A DNA stretch of 64,000 nt, taken from NCBI RefSeq assembly GCF_018417535.1, contig NZ_CP070978.1:682001-746000 (forward strand). Direction: 5' to 3'. The notes beneath the pieces are model-generated. The model saw only the letters and a list, made by a program, of their open reading frames with translations, was not told the origin of the DNA and made no database searches. Shown here piece after piece: positions 43,817 to 51,617 of the stretch (its first letter is position 1; each line of letters starts with the position of its first letter). The stretch comes from Burkholderia pyrrocinia (GTDB lineage: Bacteria; Pseudomonadota; Gammaproteobacteria; Burkholderiales; Burkholderiaceae). The translations under genes were made by a program, and so were the position numbers.

Positions 43817-44707
43817 ATGGACTCTCTCAATGGCATTGCGTTCTTCGTGCAAGCGGCGGACGCCCGTAGCTTCTCGGAAGCCGGGCGCGTCCTCGGTATC
43901 TCGTCCTCCGCCGTGGGCAAGAGCGTGGCGCGGCTGGAGGAGCGGCTGGGCGTGCGCCTGCTCCACCGCAGCACGCGCAGCATCACGCTGACGGCCGAAG
44001 GGGCACTGTTTCTGGAGCGCTGTCGGCGCATCCTCTGCGAGGTCGAGGCGGCCGAACTGGAACTGTCGGAAACCCGGCAAGCACCCCGGGGCAAGCTGCG
44101 CGTGAGCCTGCCGCTGGTCGGCGGCTTGGTCGTGCCGGCGCTGACGGCCTTCATGCATCGCTACCCGGCCATCGAACTGGACGTGGATTTCTCGGATCGG
44201 ATGGTCGATGTGATCGAGGACGGGTTCGATGCCGTTATCCGCACCGGGGAGCCGACGGACTCCCGGCTCATGTCCCGCCCGTTGGGCACCTTCAAGCTGC
44301 TGCTGGTCGGCGCGCCCCGGTATTTCGCGGCGCACGGCACGCCGCGCGTGCCCGCTGACCTGGCGGCTCATGCCTGCCTGCAACACAAGTTCCCGAGCAC
44401 CGGCAGGTTCGAGCCGTGGCCCGTGCGCGTGCCGGAGGACGAGGCGGAACCCGTCCTCTCGGCGTCAATGGTGTGCAACACCACCGAGGCCCTGGTGCAC
44501 GTCGCCCGCGACGGCCTTGGAATCGCTTGCCTGCCGGACTTCATGGTGCGCGACGCGATCGCAGCAGGTGAACTGGTGACGGTGCTGGATGACTTCAACC
44601 AGCATCAGGGCACCTTCCGCATGCTCTGGCCGTCGAGCAAGCACCTGGCACCGAAGCTGCGCGCGTTCATCGACTTCATGAGCGCGGAGCTTTTCAAGCC
44701 CCGATAG
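43817..44707 (+). CDS. LysR-family transcriptional regulator of the cargo operon
   Basis: 296 residues. HTH (LNGIAFFVQAADARSFSEAGRVLGISSSAVGKSVARLEERLGVRLLHRSTR) and the two effector subdomains (VSLPLVGGLVVPALTAFMHRYPAIELDVDFSDRMVDVIEDGFDAVIRTGE; MVCNTTEALVHVARDGLGIACLPDFMV) are complete. It is divergent from the DHA2-type MFS gene and lies at the right end of the island. The effector is not known; drug-like or aromatic compounds are typical for this DsdC/CrgA-like branch. Confidence 0.93.
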   Translation: MDSLNGIAFFVQAADARSFSEAGRVLGISSSAVGKSVARLEERLGVRLLHRSTRSITLTAEGALFLERCRRILCEVEAAELELSETRQAPRGKLRVSLPLVGGLVVPALTAFMHRYPAIELDVDFSDRMVDVIEDGFDAVIRTGEPTDSRLMSRPLGTFKLLLVGAPRYFAAHGTPRVPADLAAHACLQHKFPSTGRFEPWPVRVPEDEAEPVLSASMVCNTTEALVHVARDGLGIACLPDFMVRDAIAAGELVTVLDDFNQHQGTFRMLWPSSKHLAPKLRAFIDFMSAELFKPR

Positions 44708-44823
44708 GGGTGGGGCCGCGCCAACTGCCGCGGTCCCACCGGGAAAGCCACGCAGATGCCGATGCCCATCGCCTGCGCCTGTCCCCGACACTGTGAGTAC
44801 GCCCTGCCGGGCGCACGAAATAA

Positions 44824-44849
44824 AAAAACCGGCCCGAAGGCCGGTTTTT
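44824..44849. terminator. bidirectional rho-independent terminator between island and porin
   Basis: AAAAACCGGCC pairs with GGCCGGTTTTT around CGAA, a stable 11-bp stem with T-runs on both strands. It terminates the porin gene (-) and any transcript from the island (+). Confidence 0.9.
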
Positions 44850-44890
44850 CATACTGCATGCCGTGAGCGGCGCTCGCGCGCCGCGCGACA

Positions 44891-46111
44891 TCAGAAGCGG
44901 TGGATCAGGCCAACGCCGGCGCCGATCTGGTTCTGCTTCGAACCTGCGCCCACGCCGTCGCCGATCGACGTCGTTGCATTGACGATGCCGCCGGTAAGGC
45001 CGCTGATCGTGTTGCCGCTAGCGTGCTGGTACGCTTCAACCGCGTACAGACCCGTGCGCTTCGACAGGCTGTAGTACTGCGACAGCGTGACCTGGTGGTA
45101 CTTGGCCGAGCTCGAAACACCGTTCGACTGCGTTGCCGCCGTGTACGAGTAGCCTGCCGCGAAGTCCCACTGCGGCGATGCCTTCCAGTGCAGCACGGCG
45201 CCTGCCGTGTTGAAGATCGCCGTGTTGCGGAATGCCGACAGCGTGCCCGGGATGTACTGGACGTTCGAGTACGACACCGAGATGTCCCACGCCGGCGTGA
45301 ACTGGTAACCGGCCGTCACGGCGAGACGCTGTTGCGACTGTGCCGTCTTGTAGCCGCCGTTGATCGACGACACGGCCTGCTCCGCGCCGTTGCCGCTCGA
45401 ATCCAGACCGTTTTGCGCGGTCGAGTTCGCGCCCCACACGCCGCCGCCGAGCGTCGCGTTGTTGATGCGCTGATAGCCGACTGCGATGCCTGCCGGGCCG
45501 TTCAGGTACTGGACCGCCGCGCTCCAGGTCGAGCCGCGGTTGAAGCTGCCTGCCACGCCGCCGAGCGAGTACGAACCGCCGACCGTGAAGCCGTAGAACT
45601 TCGGCGACATGTAGACGAGCGAGTTGTTCGCGCGGTAGCTGGTATCCAGCGAGTCGATATCGCCCGGGTGCGCGCCGTAGTAACCGGTCAGCCAGGTCGT
45701 CGGGCTATACGGCGACAGCAGCGTGTAGTACGCGGTGTACTGGCGGCCTGCCGTCAGCGTACCGTACGTTGCGTTGGTCAGACCAACCCACGCCTGACGC
45801 GTGAAGATGCCGTTCGTCCACTGCGACGAGCCGTTGTTCGCGTTGAAGCCGGCTTCCAACTGGAAAATCGCCTTCGTGCCGCCGCCGAGATCTTCGCTGC
45901 CCTTCAGGCCGAAGCGGCTGCCTGCCCAAATGCCGGTGGCCATCTGCACCTTCGAGTGACCACCCGAGACCGCGCTGGTCGCCGACGAGTTGTTCTGGTA
46001 AGCGATAGCGTTATCGACGATACCGTACAGGGTCACGCTGCTCTGGGCGTGGGCGGCGGTAGCGGCTGCAAGGCCCGCTGCCGTCATGGCGAAAGCGACG
46101 CGCTTTTTCAT
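44891..46111 (-). CDS. Gram-negative general porin (Burkholderia OpcP/Omp38 type)
   Basis: 406 residues. The signal MKKRVAFAMTAAGLAAATAAHA is cut before QSSVTLYGIVDNAIAYQNN, the standard first strand of betaproteobacterial porins. A further set of amphipathic strands ends in the C-terminal aromatic motif GVGLIHRF, which targets the outer membrane. A 16-stranded trimeric pore for small hydrophilic solutes is expected. It stands alone with a terminator after it and a long upstream region. Confidence 0.94.
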   Translation of the reverse strand: MKKRVAFAMTAAGLAAATAAHAQSSVTLYGIVDNAIAYQNNSSATSAVSGGHSKVQMATGIWAGSRFGLKGSEDLGGGTKAIFQLEAGFNANNGSSQWTNGIFTRQAWVGLTNATYGTLTAGRQYTAYYTLLSPYSPTTWLTGYYGAHPGDIDSLDTSYRANNSLVYMSPKFYGFTVGGSYSLGGVAGSFNRGSTWSAAVQYLNGPAGIAVGYQRINNATLGGGVWGANSTAQNGLDSSGNGAEQAVSSINGGYKTAQSQQRLAVTAGYQFTPAWDISVSYSNVQYIPGTLSAFRNTAIFNTAGAVLHWKASPQWDFAAGYSYTAATQSNGVSSSAKYHQVTLSQYYSLSKRTGLYAVEAYQHASGNTISGLTGGIVNATTSIGDGVGAGSKQNQIGAGVGLIHRF

Positions 46112-46588
46112 TGATTCTCCGTCCTCAAAGAATGATTTCTTTTCTGGTGTGGTTTTATGACTGACACATGTGCGAGTACATGCCGGCGCAATTCTGACGG
46201 ATTACCGATTATTTCCCAACACGCGCAGTCGGTCATCGTATGATCGACGCAACGCACGGGTTCACCAAGCGGTTACATAACACCTGAAAACGCTTACGCG
46301 ATGGGCACTTCCGGCATTTCCCGGTGAAAACCCTAGCTTTACATTTTTACTGGTGTAACGAGACCGCCCGATGTCGTCAGACGCCTTCGGCAAAAATCAT
46401 CTTACAAATGCGCGATCGCATCCGACATCGCGATTCACGCCGCCGCGCAGGATCGCTGACGTTCATGACACCCACATTTCGGAAAACGAAATCATGAAAA
46501 CGTTTCAGTCCGTGCGCGGGAGATCGGACGGGAACGGCCCGGCGAATGCGGGCCGAGAGGCAATGCCGGCGCGGCGCGCCGACAATAT
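46112..46588. other. porin 5' region / gap to the synthase gene
   Basis: A 477-base gap. The part next to the porin is AT-richer than its surroundings (for example 46320-46370) and should hold its promoter. No gene, tRNA-like fold or clear operator was seen. Confidence 0.55.
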
Positions 46589-47653
46589 TCAATGCGATGC
46601 CGGACGGGCAAGCCGCGTGTTCACCGCATCGGCGAGCGCGGTCATCCGCGCACGGATCGCCGTGTTCGAGCCGACCAGCGCGAGCGACGACGCCATGATC
46701 CGGTAGATGCGTTTTCTCGGCACCTTGGCCGGCTTCGCCGGGTCGAGCCACGCATCGTGGCCAGCCAGCAGTTCGAGCGTTTCGAGGCCGATCATGATCG
46801 GCCACAGGCACGCGAGCCGCAGCCGCACGAAGCGGCGCGGGATCGCGAGCGTGTACAGGCACGCGTCGCGATACTGGTCGAGTGCGACGCGCAGCAGGTC
46901 GACCAGCACGCCGCGCGCGCGCGCCGACGCATCGGGCGACATCAGGTCGGCAAGGCCGATCCCGTGCGCACCCAGCACGTCGTCGGGCAGGTAGCAGCGG
47001 CCGATGCGCAGGTCCTTCGCGCAGTCGCGCAGGATGTTGGTCATCTGCAGCGCCTTGCCGAAGCGGATGCCCTTCTCGCGCATGTCCGGCAAGTCCCAGC
47101 CGCGCGCGGCACGCGTGTGCGCGCCCGTCATGTCGGTCCAGAATTCGCCCACGCAGCCCGCGACAAGATACGTGTAGCGGTCGAGCACGTCGCGCGTCGG
47201 CAGCGACGCGCCCTGCCCCGACTGCTCGTCCGGGAACGTGCGCAGGTCGAATTCCATTCCTGAAGTGAGCGTCGCGACGACCTTGCGGATCGATGCGCGG
47301 TCGGCGTCCGGCTGCGCGCGCAGCAGCGCGAGCATCGGCTCCATCGAGCCGAGCAGCACATGCTCGTGCGAATCCGTCTGCATCCGCGTCACGTCCTCGA
47401 GCGAACGCGACAGCGCCGCGCCGTCGCCGAGCCGCTCGATCTCGTCGCGCAGGTCGGTCAGCAACGCCGCCCGGCGATCGGGCGCGACGAGCGCGGTATC
47501 GGCGATCGTGTCGGCCGCGCGCGCGAGCAGGTACGCGAGGCCGACCGGGTCGCGCATGCCGTCGGGCAGCACGCGCAGCGTCAGGTAGAAGGAGCGGGAA
47601 ACGTGCTTCAGCAGGTCGCCGAGCAAGTAGGCGGAATCGGTTCGAGTCGTCAT
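46589..47653 (-). CDS. squalene/phytoene synthase family protein (farnesyl-diphosphate farnesyltransferase type)
   Basis: 354 residues from the ATG at 47653; the frame extends upstream through Arg/Pro-rich, non-homologous sequence. Two Asp-rich motifs bind the prenyl diphosphate Mg2+: DTIAD (48-52) and NILRDCAKD (206-214). The N-terminal SAYLLGDLLKHVSRSFYLTLRVLP and the FPDEQSGQGA loop are closer to squalene synthases than to the bacterial HpnC/HpnD pair. It would condense two farnesyl diphosphates head to head, giving presqualene diphosphate or squalene. No hopanoid or carotenoid gene adjoins it, so the pathway link cannot be read from here. Confidence 0.88.
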   Translation of the reverse strand: MTTRTDSAYLLGDLLKHVSRSFYLTLRVLPDGMRDPVGLAYLLARAADTIADTALVAPDRRAALLTDLRDEIERLGDGAALSRSLEDVTRMQTDSHEHVLLGSMEPMLALLRAQPDADRASIRKVVATLTSGMEFDLRTFPDEQSGQGASLPTRDVLDRYTYLVAGCVGEFWTDMTGAHTRAARGWDLPDMREKGIRFGKALQMTNILRDCAKDLRIGRCYLPDDVLGAHGIGLADLMSPDASARARGVLVDLLRVALDQYRDACLYTLAIPRRFVRLRLACLWPIMIGLETLELLAGHDAWLDPAKPAKVPRKRIYRIMASSLALVGSNTAIRARMTALADAVNTRLARPASH

Positions 47654-48025
47654 GGGTCGGGAAAAATCGGCCGGCGCGGGCGCCGGACGCACACGGGCGC
47701 CGGGCGCCCGCGCCGGCCCGCGAGTCGCCGCATCGTCGCGCCGCGCGGGCGTCGGCCCGGGCGCTGCGATGCAAAATTCCCGCAAGTTTAGTGCATCCGG
47801 CGCGCGGCCTGCCTGCGACGGCCGGAATGCGGCACGCACATGGATGCCGCGCCCCTCCCGCCGCCCTCATCGCACCGCCGAACAAAGCAGAAAGGCCAAA
47901 GTAATACATATGTAATTATTCGATGCGACGATCGCGTCCCGTTCGATTCCGTACGGCACGGCAAAACAGCCGCGCCGGCGGAGCGAGCGCCCCTTTTCCG
48001 ACTCCCGTTTCGAAGGTTCATCGAC
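47654..48025. other. divergent promoter region of synthase and glycerophosphodiesterase
   Basis: A 372-base gap. The AT-richer part (47890-47930, with ACATATGT) is the best promoter candidate. No gene or operator with clear symmetry beyond that short palindrome was seen. Confidence 0.5.
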
Positions 48026-49171
48026 ATGTTCTTCACGCGCCCGACCGCCCTGCGCTACGTCCCGTTCGCCTGTGCCGCCGCCTTCCTGCTCGCCGCGTGC
48101 GGCGGCGACGACGACCTGACGTCCGATCCCACGCAGCCGATTTCCGCGAAGGTCCAGGTGGTCGGCCATCGCGGCGCGAGCGCGCTGCGCCCCGAACACA
48201 CACTCGCGTCGTATCGCAAGGCGATCGAGGACGGCGCGGACGTCATCGAGCCCGACCTCGTGTCGACGCGCGACGGCGTGCTCGTCGCGCGCCACGAGAA
48301 CGAGATCTCGGGCACGACGAACGTGTCGGCGCTGCCGCAGTTCGCGAGCCGCAAGGCGACCAAGACGATCGACGGCGCGCAGCTCACGGGCTGGTTCACC
48401 GAGGATTTCACGCTCGCCGAGCTGAAGACGCTGCGTGCGCGCGAGCGCATTCCGCAGGTCCGCCCCGCGAACACCGCATACAACGACCAGTTCGAGATTC
48501 CGACCTTCGACGAGATCGTCGCGCTCGCGAAGCAGATGTCCGCGCAGACCGGCCGCACGATCCACCTGTATCCGGAAACCAAGCATCCGACCTACTTCCA
48601 GTCGATCAACCTGCCGCTCGAGGATCGCCTCGTCGACGCGCTGCTGAAGGATTCGTACACGTCGCGCACCGCGACCGTCTACATCCAGTCGTTCGAAGTG
48701 GCGAACCTGAAGACGATCCGCAACCGGATCAAGTCGAGCCAGCCGAACTGGAAGCTCGTGCAGTTGATGGACGAAGCCGGCCAGCGCCCGTTCGACTTCG
48801 TGAAGGCGAACGACAAGCGCACCTACGGCGACCTGTCGACGCGCGACGGCATGCGCGAGATCGCGACTTATGCGAACGGCGTCGGCCCGTACAAGACGTC
48901 GATCATCGCGGTCGCCGCGGACGGCACGCTGCAGCAGCCGACGCCGTACGTGCGCTACGCGCACGAGGCCGGCCTCGTCGTGCATCCGTACACGTTCCGC
49001 CCGGAAAACAACTTCCTGCCCGCGTCGCTGAAGGACGGCGGCACGCCGGCCACGCGCAACACCGCCGGCTCGGTGCGCGAGATCCAGGCTTACCTGCGCG
49101 CGGGCATCGACGGCTTCTTCACCGACGATCCGGCCGTCGGCCGCACGGCGGTCGATACGTTCAAGCGCTGA
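48026..49171 (+). CDS. glpQ: exported lipoprotein glycerophosphodiester phosphodiesterase
   Basis: 381 residues from the ATG at 48026. Lipobox AAFLLAAC (Cys25). The GDPD domain starts VVGHRGASALRPEHT with catalytic His49/Arg50 and Glu58, then EPDLVSTRDGVLVARHENEISGTT (metal and second His). The C-terminal half (FTFRPENNFLPASLKDGGTP, EIQAYLRAGIDGFFTDDPAVG) completes the TIM barrel. It hydrolyses deacylated phospholipid headgroups (glycerophosphocholine and similar) to glycerol-3-phosphate and an alcohol in the periplasm. It resembles the GlpQ of Escherichia coli except for its lipoprotein anchor. Confidence 0.9.
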   Translation: MFFTRPTALRYVPFACAAAFLLAACGGDDDLTSDPTQPISAKVQVVGHRGASALRPEHTLASYRKAIEDGADVIEPDLVSTRDGVLVARHENEISGTTNVSALPQFASRKATKTIDGAQLTGWFTEDFTLAELKTLRARERIPQVRPANTAYNDQFEIPTFDEIVALAKQMSAQTGRTIHLYPETKHPTYFQSINLPLEDRLVDALLKDSYTSRTATVYIQSFEVANLKTIRNRIKSSQPNWKLVQLMDEAGQRPFDFVKANDKRTYGDLSTRDGMREIATYANGVGPYKTSIIAVAADGTLQQPTPYVRYAHEAGLVVHPYTFRPENNFLPASLKDGGTPATRNTAGSVREIQAYLRAGIDGFFTDDPAVGRTAVDTFKR

Positions 49172-49200
49172 ACACACTGAACGTGCCGAACGCGCGATAG

Positions 49201-49231
49201 CCGGGCGCGGCGCACTGCATGCCGCGCCCGG
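49201..49231. terminator. bidirectional terminator stem-loop
   Basis: CCGGGCGCGGC and GCCGCGCCCGG pair perfectly (11 bp) around a 9-nt loop, between the convergent glycerophosphodiesterase and rhodanese genes. Confidence 0.8.
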
Positions 49232-49246
49232 TGGCCGCCGTATCGG

Positions 49247-50872
49247 TCAGATCACGCTGAAGTGGTGCGTACCGTCGCGCTTCAACTGGTCGACCAGCCC
49301 GTATTCCCAGTCGAGATACGCCTGCATCGCGGCAGCCGCGTTGTCGGTGCCTTCGTACGGGCGCCGGTAGCGGTCGACGCGCGGTGACGCGAGCCGCGTC
49401 TCGCCGCTTTCGAGCGGCAGCCCGGCATCGATCCAGGCGGCCGTGCCGCCGGTCACCACCGAGATCTCGGCCGACGCCGGCAGCAGCGCGCGCGCGTCGT
49501 CCGCCGCGAACCGCGCGAGCAGGCTCGATCCGCACGTGAACACGTAGCGCTTCGCGGGCGGGACCGCCGCGAGCGCGTCGCGCAACTGCGCGCGCACGAC
49601 GAACCAGGCGCCCGGAATATGGCGCTTCACGTAATTCGCGCTGGCCGTCACGTCGACGATCGCGAGTTCGCCGGGCGCGGCTTCCTTCAGCCAGCCCGCT
49701 AGCGTCGCAGGCGACACGTCGGCCGCGGGCGGCGTCGCCGGCACGTCGCGCGGCGGCTGGCCGCGCTCGCCGAACGCCGCCGCGCCGGCCGGTTCGACCA
49801 CGCGCACGTCCCAGCCCATCTGTGCGAGCCACGACGCGGTCATGTCCGCGCGCACGCCGTCGTCGTCGGCGAGCACGATCCGCGCGCCGCGCACGGCCGC
49901 GTGATGGTCGGTCTCCTGCACGAGCTGGCCGCCCGGCGCGCTCAGGAAGCCCGGCAGATGGCCGGCCTCGTATTCCTCCGGCGTGCGCACGTCGAAGCGG
50001 TACAGCGTGCGGCCCGGCTCGTCGAGCGCGGCGATGCCTGCGAGCGCGATGCGCGGCACGCCGGCGCGTTCGGCCACCGCGCGCGCAGCCTGGCGCGCGT
50101 CGGCGCGCTGCGTCGCGTCGATGTCGTCCGGAAAGCGGCGCGCCGCGCCGTGCTCCAGCGTCTGGCCGGCGAGCGTCCAGCCGATCGTGCCGTTGCGCAG
50201 TGCCGCGACCGGGTTCGGCAGCCCCGCGTTGACGAGCGACTGCGTGCCGATGATGCTGCGCGTGCGGCCCGCGCAGTTGACGACCACCTGCGTGTGCGGA
50301 TTCGGCGCGAGCGCGCGCACGCGCAGCACGAGTTCCGCGCCCGGCACGCTCGTCGAGGTCGGGATGTTCATCGTCTGGTATTCGTCGAAACGGCGCGCGT
50401 CGACGATCACGACGTCGGCCTTCGCATCGATCAGCGCCTGCACTTCCTGCGCGGACAGCGACGGCGTATGCCGCTCCGCCTCGACCCATTCGCCGAACGA
50501 CTTGCTCGGCACGTTCACGTCGATGAACAGTTCGCCGCCCGCGGCCAGCCAGCCCGCGAGGCCGCCGTCGAGCAGCCGCACGTCGGTATAGCCGAGTTGC
50601 GCGAGCTTCGCGGCCGCGCGCGGCGCGAGATCCTCGCCGCCCGCTTCGCCGAACACGACGATCGGCGTGTCGCGGCGCGGAATCCGCGTCCACGCGTCGA
50701 GTTCGAGCTTCGACAGCGGAAAGTTGGCGGCCCACAGCGGGTGGCCCTGCGCGTACGGATCTTCCTCGCGTACGTCGATCAGCGCGATCTCGTCGCGGGC
50801 AAGCAGGCGCGCGCGCACGTCCTGGTACGACGCGGCGGAAAAGCGGGAAGTGGAATCGGCGGATTGCGTCAC
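49247..50872 (-). CDS. four-module rhodanese-like sulfurtransferase
   Basis: 541 residues from a GTG at 50872. Four rhodanese modules in tandem can be recognised by their repeated ...LIDVREEDPYAQGH, VDARRFDEYQTMN, YRFDVRTPEEYEAGH and VDVTASANYVKRH entry segments. Modules 2 and 4 have catalytic cysteines (Cys200 in VVNCAGRTRS; Cys447 in VFTCGSSLLAR); modules 1 and 3 lack them (FGEAGGE, ADDDGVR). Rhodaneses carry a sulfane sulfur on the Cys. It is downstream of, and on the same strand as, the cysteine/thiol dioxygenase gene, so the two should process sulfur from the same substrate. No signal peptide is seen, so cytoplasmic. Confidence 0.88.
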   Translation of the reverse strand: MTQSADSTSRFSAASYQDVRARLLARDEIALIDVREEDPYAQGHPLWAANFPLSKLELDAWTRIPRRDTPIVVFGEAGGEDLAPRAAAKLAQLGYTDVRLLDGGLAGWLAAGGELFIDVNVPSKSFGEWVEAERHTPSLSAQEVQALIDAKADVVIVDARRFDEYQTMNIPTSTSVPGAELVLRVRALAPNPHTQVVVNCAGRTRSIIGTQSLVNAGLPNPVAALRNGTIGWTLAGQTLEHGAARRFPDDIDATQRADARQAARAVAERAGVPRIALAGIAALDEPGRTLYRFDVRTPEEYEAGHLPGFLSAPGGQLVQETDHHAAVRGARIVLADDDGVRADMTASWLAQMGWDVRVVEPAGAAAFGERGQPPRDVPATPPAADVSPATLAGWLKEAAPGELAIVDVTASANYVKRHIPGAWFVVRAQLRDALAAVPPAKRYVFTCGSSLLARFAADDARALLPASAEISVVTGGTAAWIDAGLPLESGETRLASPRVDRYRRPYEGTDNAAAAMQAYLDWEYGLVDQLKRDGTHHFSVI

Positions 50873-50934
50873 GATGTCTCTGTCTGATTCTGTTGAAGTC
50901 GGTGAAGAAAGCGAAACGGATGAAACCCGGGCCT

Positions 50935-50966
50935 GCCGGCGCGTGCCCGCAACGGGCCGCGCCGGC
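50935..50966 (-). terminator. long GC stem-loop between dioxygenase and rhodanese genes
   Basis: GCCGGCGCG (50935-50943) pairs with CGCGCCGGC (50958-50966), and the inner GCCCG with CGGGC, leaving one bulged T. There is no T-run. It could attenuate or process the transcript between the dioxygenase and the rhodanese. Confidence 0.5.
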
Positions 50967-50976
50967 GGGCGCTGCA

Positions 50977-51543
50977 TCAGGCGTTCGAATAGCCCGACAC
51001 GAAAGGCTTCACGGTGCCGTCGTCCAGGTACACCGCGCGCTCGACCTTGCCGATGTTCGCGCCGTACACGTGGATGCTGATCGATACCTGGTCGTCGAAT
51101 GCGTTGGTCACGCGATGGACGTCGCCGATGCGCGGCGACACGGCCTCGATCTCGCCCGGCTGCAACCGCACGGCTTCGCCGGACGGCACGGGCCGGCCCG
51201 CTTGGTCGAACCGGTACGGCTGCGAGAACTCGCCGCCGCGCAGCATCCCGATCAGCCCCCACACCGTGTGGTTGTGGATCGGCGTCGTCTGGCCGGGCCC
51301 CCACACGAAGCTGACGACCGAGAACCGCTCGTCCGGATCGAGATACAGCAGGTACTGCCGATAGCGCACGGGATCGGGCTGGGCGAACGCGTCGGGCAAC
51401 CAGTCGTCGTGTGCGACGAGCGCAGCGAGCAGCGCGCCACCCTCGTCGAGGATGCGCGCCTCGTTCGCGCCGGACGCGAGCAGCGCGCCCAGACCGTCGA
51501 CGAACGGCCACAGCGGCGTCTGCTGCAACGAAAGCGTACTCAT
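50977..51543 (-). CDS. cysteine dioxygenase-family thiol dioxygenase (cupin)
   Basis: 188 residues from the ATG at 51543. Iron ligands: His90, His92 (TPIHNHTVWGLIGMLRGGE) and His143 (GDVHRVTN); His158/Tyr160 (SIHVYGA) complete the catalytic triad of the CDO fold. The enzyme oxidises a thiol (cysteine or 3-mercaptopropionate) to a sulfinate with O2. It lacks residues that would decide cysteine versus 3-mercaptopropionate with confidence, although the proximity of a rhodanese is typical of bacterial mdo/cdo operons. The divergent LysR gene starts 75 bases away; GAATATGATG is repeated in the gap. Confidence 0.9.
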   Translation of the reverse strand: MSTLSLQQTPLWPFVDGLGALLASGANEARILDEGGALLAALVAHDDWLPDAFAQPDPVRYRQYLLYLDPDERFSVVSFVWGPGQTTPIHNHTVWGLIGMLRGGEFSQPYRFDQAGRPVPSGEAVRLQPGEIEAVSPRIGDVHRVTNAFDDQVSISIHVYGANIGKVERAVYLDDGTVKPFVSGYSNA

Positions 51544-51556
51544 CGGCTGCCTCCTC

Positions 51557-51578
51557 GAATATGATGCCGAATATGATG
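51557..51578. promoter_or_regulatory. direct repeat GAATATGATG x2 in the dioxygenase/LysR divergent region
   Basis: GAATATGATG at 51557-51566 is repeated exactly at 51569-51578 (12-base period). The whole divergent gap is 74 bases, so this repeat overlaps or abuts both promoters and is the obvious LysR target. Confidence 0.6.
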
Positions 51579-51617
51579 GATCGTCATGATGCACCCGAAA
51601 GACCATGCAGAACAAAC

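Larger units (their letters stand above)
39040..44800. mobile_element. accessory island with Tn4371-type ICE remnant and efflux/oxidoreductase cargo
   Basis: The boundaries are approximate. Left part (minus strand): a DUF2274 gene and the 3' piece of trbI, a pair found together at the end of the trb operon of Tn4371-like integrative conjugative elements. Right part: MFS, LLM, MFS and LysR genes. The coding style differs from the flanks: GCC and CTG dominate here, whereas GCG, CTC and GTC dominate on both sides. No integrase, traG, trbB-trbG or parA was seen, so the element has decayed to a fragment. TTTTTCAT at 44845-44852 equals the reported Tn4371 attachment octamer but lies in a terminator T-run, and no second copy was found on the left. 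Confidence 0.6.

Noticed and set aside
44845..44852. TTTTTCAT, the octamer reported as the Tn4371 attachment site
   Set aside because: It is the end of an intrinsic terminator T-run, an 8-base match is expected by chance, and no second copy lies at the left border of the island.
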